This document shows, piece by piece, positions 59,128 to 64,000 of a stretch of DNA of 64,000 nucleotides (positions are counted from its first letter, which is position 1; each line of letters begins with the position of its first letter). The stretch lies in assembly GCA_011525785.1 (NCBI GenBank), contig WYBT01000039.1, positions 203,656 to 267,655 of the forward strand, in the 5' to 3' direction. This stretch comes from Planctomycetaceae bacterium (GTDB lineage: Bacteria > Planctomycetota > UBA1135 > GCA-002686595). A program made the translations under genes and the position numbers. The notes below the pieces were generated by a model. That model was not told the DNA's origin. It ran no database searches and saw only the letters and a program-made list of their open reading frames with translations.

Positions 59128-60903
59128 TCAACGCGCGCTGAACTCGAACGGCAGGCGCGCCAGCACGCGCGGCGTGGTCGCGATCTGCTCGAGCGTGCGC
59201 TGCAACTGCGCGGCGCGCTCGAGCGCCACGAGCGACGGCGAACGCGCCTCGAGCAGGTCCTCTTCCTCGAGCATGGCCTCGATGAACTCCTCGAACCACT
59301 CCACCTTGCGCTGCGGGTAGCGCACGACGGCCTTGTCGCCGAGCTCCGCGCGCTCGCGGGCGATCTCGATCGCGAGTTCGAGGCCGCCGAGCTCGTCGAC
59401 GAGCCCGATTTCCTTCGCGCGCGCGCCGGTCCACACGCGGCCCTGCGCGATCTCCTGCACCGTCTCGCGCTCGAGCTTGCGGCCCTCGCTGACCAGGTCG
59501 AGGAAGCGCTCGTAGATCTCGTCGACGAAGCCCTGCACCAGCGCGAGTTGGCGCTCGTCGAGCCGCTTCCACAGCGAGCCGACGCCGGCCAGCGGGCTGG
59601 TGGCCACGCGCTCGGCGCGCAGGCCGTAGCGCTCGCCCAACTCCTGCACGTTGGGCAGCATTCCGAACACGCCGATCGAGCCGGTGAGCGTGTGCGGCTG
59701 CGCGACGATCGCGTCGGCGTTGGCGCTGATCCAGTAGCCGCCCGAGGCCGCCAGCGAGCCCATCGAGATGACCACCGGCTTGCCCGCCGCGCGCAGCGCC
59801 AGCACTTCGGCGCGGATTACGTCGGAGGCCGTCGCGCTTCCGCCGGGCGAGTCGACGCGCATCACGACCGCGCGCACGTCGTCGTCCTCGCGCGCGGCGC
59901 GGAGTTCGTCCGCCAGATCGTCGCCGCCGATGCCGACGTTGCTCGAGCCGTCGACGATCTCTCCATCGGCGATCACGACCTGCACACACTCGCCGCTCTT
60001 GGGCGACTTGCGCACGCTGCGCGCGTACTTGGAGAGCTTGAGCTCGGGCAACTCATCGCCGGCGTCGACGCCGGCCGCCGTGCGCAGCTTCGCGAGCAAG
60101 TCCGCGTAAGGCGCGGCGTGGGTCGCGAGCTTGGCCTCGACCGCCTCGCGCGCGCTGAACCAGCCCTTCTCGACGCTGGAGCGCTTGAGCGCGTCGAGTT
60201 CCAGTCCGCGCGCCGCCGCGATGTCGCCGAGGATCTTGTTCTCGATGCCGCGCAGCATCTCGGTGAGCTGCTCGCGGTTCTCGTCGCTCATGTGGCCGAG
60301 CATGTAGGGCTCGACGGCCGACTTGTACTTGCCCACGCGCGTGACCTGCACCTCGGCGCCGAGCTGCTTGAGCGCATCGCCGAAGTACAGCACGTCTCCG
60401 AACCAACCGTCGAACTCGACGAAACCCAGCGGATCGAGCCAGATTTCGTCGGCCACCGACGCCAGCCACAGCATGCGCTCGTTCGCGGACCCCAGCTGTG
60501 CGTAGATCGGCTTGCCGGCCTTGCGCGCGTCATCGAGCGCATCGCGCAGCATGTCGAGCGAGCTGAGCGAGCCCTCGAAGCCGCCGCGCAGCAGGATCGC
60601 GGACACTCGCTCGTCATCGCCGGCCTTGCGCACGGCCGCGGCGGCTTCCCAAGCCGGCAGCGGGTGCATAGGACTGCCGAAAATGCCTTCGAAACCGCTC
60701 TGGCGCGCGCCGGCCTCGCCCAGGGGGCGCGAGAGGTCGACCACCAGGATCGATCCGCTCTCGATGCGCGTCGCCGTGGCCGCGGGGCCGGCGGACGCGA
60801 GGCTCACGACCGTCGAGGCGACCATCAGGCACAGGAAGGAAAACAACACGAGGCCGACGATCGCGAAGGCGATCAGCAGGCCCTTGGTGCGGGTCATGGT
60901 CAT
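59128..60903 (-). CDS. sppA: Signal peptide peptidase SppA (S49 family, 67K type)
   Basis: This 591-residue protease has an N-terminal membrane helix (GLLIAFAIVGLVLFSFLCLM) and two S49 domains, as in the long E. coli type. The general base Lys near residue 192 lies in RVGKYKSAVEPYM in the first half. The nucleophile Ser near residue 383 lies in SMGSLAASGGYWIS in the second half, after VMRVDSPGGSATASDVI. It cleaves remnant signal peptides in the membrane. It follows lysC by 31 bp on the same strand and is probably co-transcribed. Two ATGs (60903 and 60897) are equally good starts. Confidence 0.94.
   Translation of the reverse strand: MTMTRTKGLLIAFAIVGLVLFSFLCLMVASTVVSLASAGPAATATRIESGSILVVDLSRPLGEAGARQSGFEGIFGSPMHPLPAWEAAAAVRKAGDDERVSAILLRGGFEGSLSSLDMLRDALDDARKAGKPIYAQLGSANERMLWLASVADEIWLDPLGFVEFDGWFGDVLYFGDALKQLGAEVQVTRVGKYKSAVEPYMLGHMSDENREQLTEMLRGIENKILGDIAAARGLELDALKRSSVEKGWFSAREAVEAKLATHAAPYADLLAKLRTAAGVDAGDELPELKLSKYARSVRKSPKSGECVQVVIADGEIVDGSSNVGIGGDDLADELRAAREDDDVRAVVMRVDSPGGSATASDVIRAEVLALRAAGKPVVISMGSLAASGGYWISANADAIVAQPHTLTGSIGVFGMLPNVQELGERYGLRAERVATSPLAGVGSLWKRLDERQLALVQGFVDEIYERFLDLVSEGRKLERETVQEIAQGRVWTGARAKEIGLVDELGGLELAIEIARERAELGDKAVVRYPQRKVEWFEEFIEAMLEEEDLLEARSPSLVALERAAQLQRTLEQIATTPRVLARLPFEFSAR
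59132..59152. repeat. 21-bp direct repeat, copy B (3' end of sppA)
   Basis: This is an exact mate of 57546-57566. It lies within the last codons of sppA, immediately before its stop on the minus strand. Confidence 0.8.
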
Positions 60904-60934
60904 GGCGAGAAGTTCGTGCGGCGGGGCCGCGGAC

Positions 60935-62266
60935 TCAAGCGGAGCGGGGCGCGACGCGTTCGATCGCGGGCAAATTGACGAGTCGCTCGTGCAAGCACGC
61001 AGCGGCGGCGGCGAGCTGGCTCGCTTCGAGCGCGAGGCAGGGGCGCGAGCTGCGTCCCGAGCGCCAGCGCGCCAGCACGGCGATGCGCGCCGCTGCGAGC
61101 GCTCGGTCGAGCTCCTCGGCCACCTCGGCGCGGTGGAAAGCGGTCAGGCTCGCGACGTTTCGTTGAATCTGCGCGCGCGAGCCCAACTCGAGCGCCGAGC
61201 GCTCCAGAGCTTCGCCCTGCGGCGCGAGCAACTTCGCGCGCCCCTCATCGACGCCGATCCAGACGGGCTCGAGACCGTGGCGCGCGGCGCTCGCGGCGAG
61301 CTGCTCGAGCGCCGTATCACTCGCCTCCAGGCTCAGCAGCGCGAGCTGGTTGCGCGTCGTCACGCCGAGAAAGTCCGGCTCGCTCGCGCTGGGCTCGACC
61401 CGCGTGCCCTCGTCGCGCGGCGTGCGCGTGCAACGCACTCGCCCGGCCACGCCGCAGCGCTCGAGCACCTCGACCGCCTCGGGGTGCAAGACGCTTGCGC
61501 CGTGCGCGGTCAGCTCGCGCGCCGAGGCGTAGCTGAGCTGCTCGATGCGCCGCGCCTGCGGCACGAGCTTGGGATCAGCGCTCATCACGCCGTCGACTTC
61601 CTTCCAGAACACGACCTCGCGCGCGCCCATGGCTTCGCCGATCAAGGCCGCCGACACGTCCGAGCCGTTGCGTCCTAGCGTGGTCACGCGCCCCTGTGCA
61701 TCGGCCGCGACGAAGCCGGTGATCACGCAGATCGCATCGATGCGCTCGAGCGCGCTGCGCACGCGTTCGGCGCTCTGCGGCAGCACGCGTGCACGGCCGT
61801 GGTTCGAGTCGGTGACCAGGCCCAGGTCGTAGGCGTCGATCGGGACGGCGCGCACGCCGCGCTGCGAGAGGTGCGCCGCGACGATACGCGCGCTCGCACG
61901 CTCGCCGAACGAGAGCACGTGGTCGCGGTGCTCGGCGCGCAGCTCGCGCGCGGCGCGGATCGCGTTCAGCACGGTCGAGAGTTCGGCGAAGTGTCGATTG
62001 AGGTGCTCAGGGTCGAGTTCGAGCTCCGCGAGCAGACTGCGGTGCCGCACGCGCATGCGAGTCATGTCGACCGCGCCCGCCGCCGCTTCACGCGCCAGCA
62101 GATCGAGTTGCGAGGTCACGCCCTCGACTGCGCTCACAACGGCGATCGGACGATCAGGAGCGCGCTGCAGGAGGAGCTCGGCCACACGCCTGATGCGTTG
62201 GCCGTCGGCCAGCGAGGCGCCGCCGAATTTGTGCACGCAGCGCGGAGACGACGGAGACGATTGCAT
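60935..62266 (-). CDS. lysC: Aspartate kinase
   Basis: This 443-residue enzyme phosphorylates aspartate, the first step toward lysine, threonine, methionine and diaminopimelate. The N-terminal motif VHKFGGASLADGQRIRRVAE, the substrate stretch SFGERASARIVAAHL and the nucleotide block GFVAADAQGRVTTLGRNGSD are standard, as is EVVFWKEVDGVMSADPK. The C-terminal 150 residues form ACT-like regulatory domains (LALLSLEASDTALEQLAAS), but they are divergent. The architecture resembles monofunctional or homoserine-dehydrogenase-linked kinases without the dehydrogenase. ATG 62266 is preferred over a TTG at 62275. It is divergent from the LeuA-like gene, so two amino-acid pathways share this promoter region. 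Confidence 0.92.
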   Translation of the reverse strand: MQSSPSSPRCVHKFGGASLADGQRIRRVAELLLQRAPDRPIAVVSAVEGVTSQLDLLAREAAAGAVDMTRMRVRHRSLLAELELDPEHLNRHFAELSTVLNAIRAARELRAEHRDHVLSFGERASARIVAAHLSQRGVRAVPIDAYDLGLVTDSNHGRARVLPQSAERVRSALERIDAICVITGFVAADAQGRVTTLGRNGSDVSAALIGEAMGAREVVFWKEVDGVMSADPKLVPQARRIEQLSYASARELTAHGASVLHPEAVEVLERCGVAGRVRCTRTPRDEGTRVEPSASEPDFLGVTTRNQLALLSLEASDTALEQLAASAARHGLEPVWIGVDEGRAKLLAPQGEALERSALELGSRAQIQRNVASLTAFHRAEVAEELDRALAAARIAVLARWRSGRSSRPCLALEASQLAAAAACLHERLVNLPAIERVAPRSA

Positions 62267-62364
62267 CGCGGACAACGGGGGGGCGGCGGCGCGGGCGCAG
62301 GGCGCGGGTGCGACGTATCCTATAGGGCTCGCGAGACGTCCACGAACTCCCCCGCACGAGCGCC

Positions 62365-63588
62365 ATGACTGCCATCGACCGCGAAGCCCTGATCTACGAC
62401 TGGAACACCGCCGGACAGGCGCCGACGAAGCCCGCGGGCAAGATCCAGTTCGACGACGAGACGCTGCGCGACGGGCTCCAGAGCCCCTCGGCGCGCGACC
62501 CGGAAATCGCCGACAAGCTCGAGCTGATCCGCCTGATGGACAAGCTTGGCCTCGACACCGCGGACGTCGGCCTGCCCGGCGCCGGCGCGCGCGCGCGCGA
62601 GCACATCACGACGCTGGTCAAGGAGATGGCGCACCTGCGCATCAAGGCCAACGTCGCCTGCCGCACGGTGATCGGCGACATCGCGCCCGTGGTCGACGTC
62701 GTGCAGGCCACCGGGCAGCCGATCGAAGTGTGCGCGTTCATCGGCAGCTCGCCGATTCGCCAGTACGCCGAGAACTGGGAGATGAGCACGATGCTCAAGC
62801 TCTCCAAGGACGCGGTCGAGTTCGCGGTCAAGAACGGCCTCGACTGCATGTTCGTGACCGAGGACACGACGCGCGCGCACCCCGACGACGTCAAGGCGCT
62901 CTACACCACCGCGATCGAAGCCGGCGCCAAGCGCATCTGCGTGTGCGACACCTGCGGCCACGCGACGCCCGACGGCGTGCGCAAGTTGATTCGCTACGTG
63001 AAGAGCATCGTCGACGCGACCAACCCGAAGGTCGGCATCGACTGGCACGGCCACCGCGACCGCGGCCTGGGCCTCGCCAACTCGCTCGCCGCGCTCGAAG
63101 CGGGCGCCACGCGCGTTCACGCTTGCGCCCTCGGCGTCGGCGAGCGCGCCGGCAACACCGAAATGGACGTGCTGCTCGTCAATCTCCGCCTGCTCGGCTG
63201 GATCGACAACGACTTGTCGGTGCTCGGCGACTACGTGCGCCTCGCGCACAAAGCGATCGGCGTCCCGCTGCCGTCCAACTACGCCGTCTTCGGCTCCGAC
63301 GCCTTCGAAACCGGCACCGGCGTTCACGCGGCCGCCGTCATCAAGGCCTTCAAGAAGGGCGACCACTGGCTCGCCAACCGCGTCTACTCGGGCGTGCCCG
63401 CCGACATGGTCGGCCTCGAGCAAGTGATCAAGATCGGCCCCATGTCGGGCAAGTCGAACGTCATCTGGTTCCTCGAGAAGCACGGCGTGCAGCCCACCGA
63501 CAAGGCCGTCGACGCCGTGCTGCAGCTCGCGAAGACGACTCCGCGCCTGCTCGAGGATCGCGAGATCCTCGCGGCGGCGCGGGGATGA
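62365..63588 (+). CDS. 2-isopropylmalate/homocitrate synthase-family enzyme (DRE-TIM)
   Basis: This 407-residue enzyme has the DRE-TIM metallolyase core: DDETLRDGLQSPSA at the first strand, IEVCAFIGSSPIRQ, MFVTEDTTRAHPDDV, the CDTCGHATPDGV strand and the metal ligands in WHGHRDRGLG. It ends about residue 400, without the leucine-binding regulatory domain of classic LeuA (about 510 residues). Claisen condensation of acetyl-CoA with an alpha-keto acid is the likely reaction; 2-isopropylmalate, citramalate or homocitrate are possible products. Lack of the regulatory domain means leucine feedback is unlikely. The start is ATG 62365; divergent from lysC with an 98-bp gap. Confidence 0.85.
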   Translation: MTAIDREALIYDWNTAGQAPTKPAGKIQFDDETLRDGLQSPSARDPEIADKLELIRLMDKLGLDTADVGLPGAGARAREHITTLVKEMAHLRIKANVACRTVIGDIAPVVDVVQATGQPIEVCAFIGSSPIRQYAENWEMSTMLKLSKDAVEFAVKNGLDCMFVTEDTTRAHPDDVKALYTTAIEAGAKRICVCDTCGHATPDGVRKLIRYVKSIVDATNPKVGIDWHGHRDRGLGLANSLAALEAGATRVHACALGVGERAGNTEMDVLLVNLRLLGWIDNDLSVLGDYVRLAHKAIGVPLPSNYAVFGSDAFETGTGVHAAAVIKAFKKGDHWLANRVYSGVPADMVGLEQVIKIGPMSGKSNVIWFLEKHGVQPTDKAVDAVLQLAKTTPRLLEDREILAAARG

Positions 63589-63693
63589 ATCTTGCGCTCC
63601 GCAGGGGCGGCTAACTGCGCGCGAACCCGTGCCATGTAGTGAGTCGCTTAGACTGCTGGAGGTCTCGGGGTTCGGCTTTCTGGAGGTGAGTGG

Positions 63694-64000
63694 ATGGACA
63701 ACTCGCAACTACCTTCTGCATCAGACCTGGAGAAGCTGCCGCGTCGCGCGATCGTGGCGTTCGCAGCCAGATGTGCGCGCACGGTGTTGCCGATTCTCGA
63801 GCGCTCGTGGTCGAACGCTTCAGAGGGGCGTGTGAGGGTGCTCGCAGAAGCTGTTCGCGTTGCTGAGGTCGTTGGCGCAGCTGGCCACATCACAGTCACG
63901 GAGACCCGCGCCGCCGCCGACGCCGCCGCCGCCGCCGCCGCCGACGCCGCCGCCGACGCCGCCCGCGCCCGCCGCCGCACCAAGCGCCGCCGCGCCGCCA
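63694..64000 (+). CDS. LPRRA...AARCAR protein with Ala/Asp-rich repeats (partial)
   Basis: A gene starts at ATG 63694 with GGAGG six bases upstream and runs off the right edge (102 codons visible). The N-terminus (LEKLPRRAIVAFAARCARTV, then LPILERSW) matches a family I recognise from planctomycete genomes; its function is not known to me, though some members are annotated as immunity-protein-like. From about residue 75 the sequence becomes Ala/Asp repeats encoded by GCC runs, then Arg-rich (ARARRRTKRRRAA). The repeat part could expand by slippage. Confidence 0.65.
   Translation, partial: MDNSQLPSASDLEKLPRRAIVAFAARCARTVLPILERSWSNASEGRVRVLAEAVRVAEVVGAAGHITVTETRAAADAAAAAAADAAADAARARRRTKRRRAA

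Overview
The window is high-GC DNA that looks like a chromosome segment from a member of the Planctomycetota. The main reasons are: three very large Ser/Thr kinases with TPR or FGE-sulfatase C-termini, two beside ECF sigma factors; secreted FG-GAP/VCBS propeller proteins that share a Cys-rich C-terminal domain; an ECF sigma factor fused to a membrane/ectodomain tail; and the start of an LPRRA...AARCAR protein at the right edge. No tRNA, rRNA, CRISPR array or prophage was seen. About 46 protein genes are supported. The many long ORFs in other frames are products of GC bias.

Layout. 1-12 kb: three secreted proteins (FG-GAP propeller, subtilisin-like protease, VCBS propeller) and the tail of a fourth, all ending in the same Cys-rich domain. 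An ECF sigma factor/receptor-like kinase pair lies among them. 12-18.5 kb: a hybrid histidine kinase converging on a second kinase, then a secreted beta-helix-like protein. 18.5-25.5 kb: two coupled exported amidohydrolases, an EamA-type transporter, and an overlapping pair made of a SpeD-like pyruvoyl decarboxylase and an NNMT/PNMT-like N-methyltransferase. 25.7-36.4 kb: a sigma factor divergent from a kinase-FGE fusion, a Sec-signal flagellin-like mini-protein, DUF3810, a MIP18/SufT-like protein, a CBS protein, a PAS hybrid histidine kinase with a partial paralogue lacking the ATPase domain, and a TPR protein. 36.5-43 kb: a Tat-leader pirin divergent from a LysR regulator, a Tat-leader aldo/keto reductase, ATP-type PEP carboxykinase and an NAD-dependent epimerase. 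43.7-50.6 kb: a complete MacAB-TolC-like tripartite exporter with overlapping genes, then a coupled deoC-rpiB pair with cargo-peptide-like N-termini. 50.6-64 kb: a lipoprotein, a RAYT-type Y1 transposase, a dicarboxylate symporter, a triple FKBP protein, the sigma-membrane-ectodomain fusion, an SGNH hydrolase-like protein, sppA, lysC and a LeuA-family synthase.

The most distinctive non-coding signal is a 93-bp palindromic element with the same architecture at four intergenic places (near 770, 6120, 23120 and 52415). It has perfect or near-perfect 32-bp core arms bounded by GTAC and a 29-nt loop that is also conserved. One copy is the outer end of a 1157-bp module that carries the RAYT transposase. 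That module is flanked by a 100-bp direct repeat derived from the 5' end of the neighbouring lipoprotein gene. This looks like a RAYT-driven palindrome system with a datable insertion. Other points worth following are the SpeD-like/N-methyltransferase operon, the sigma-ectodomain fusion, the secreted flagellin-like protein and the shared C-terminal domain.
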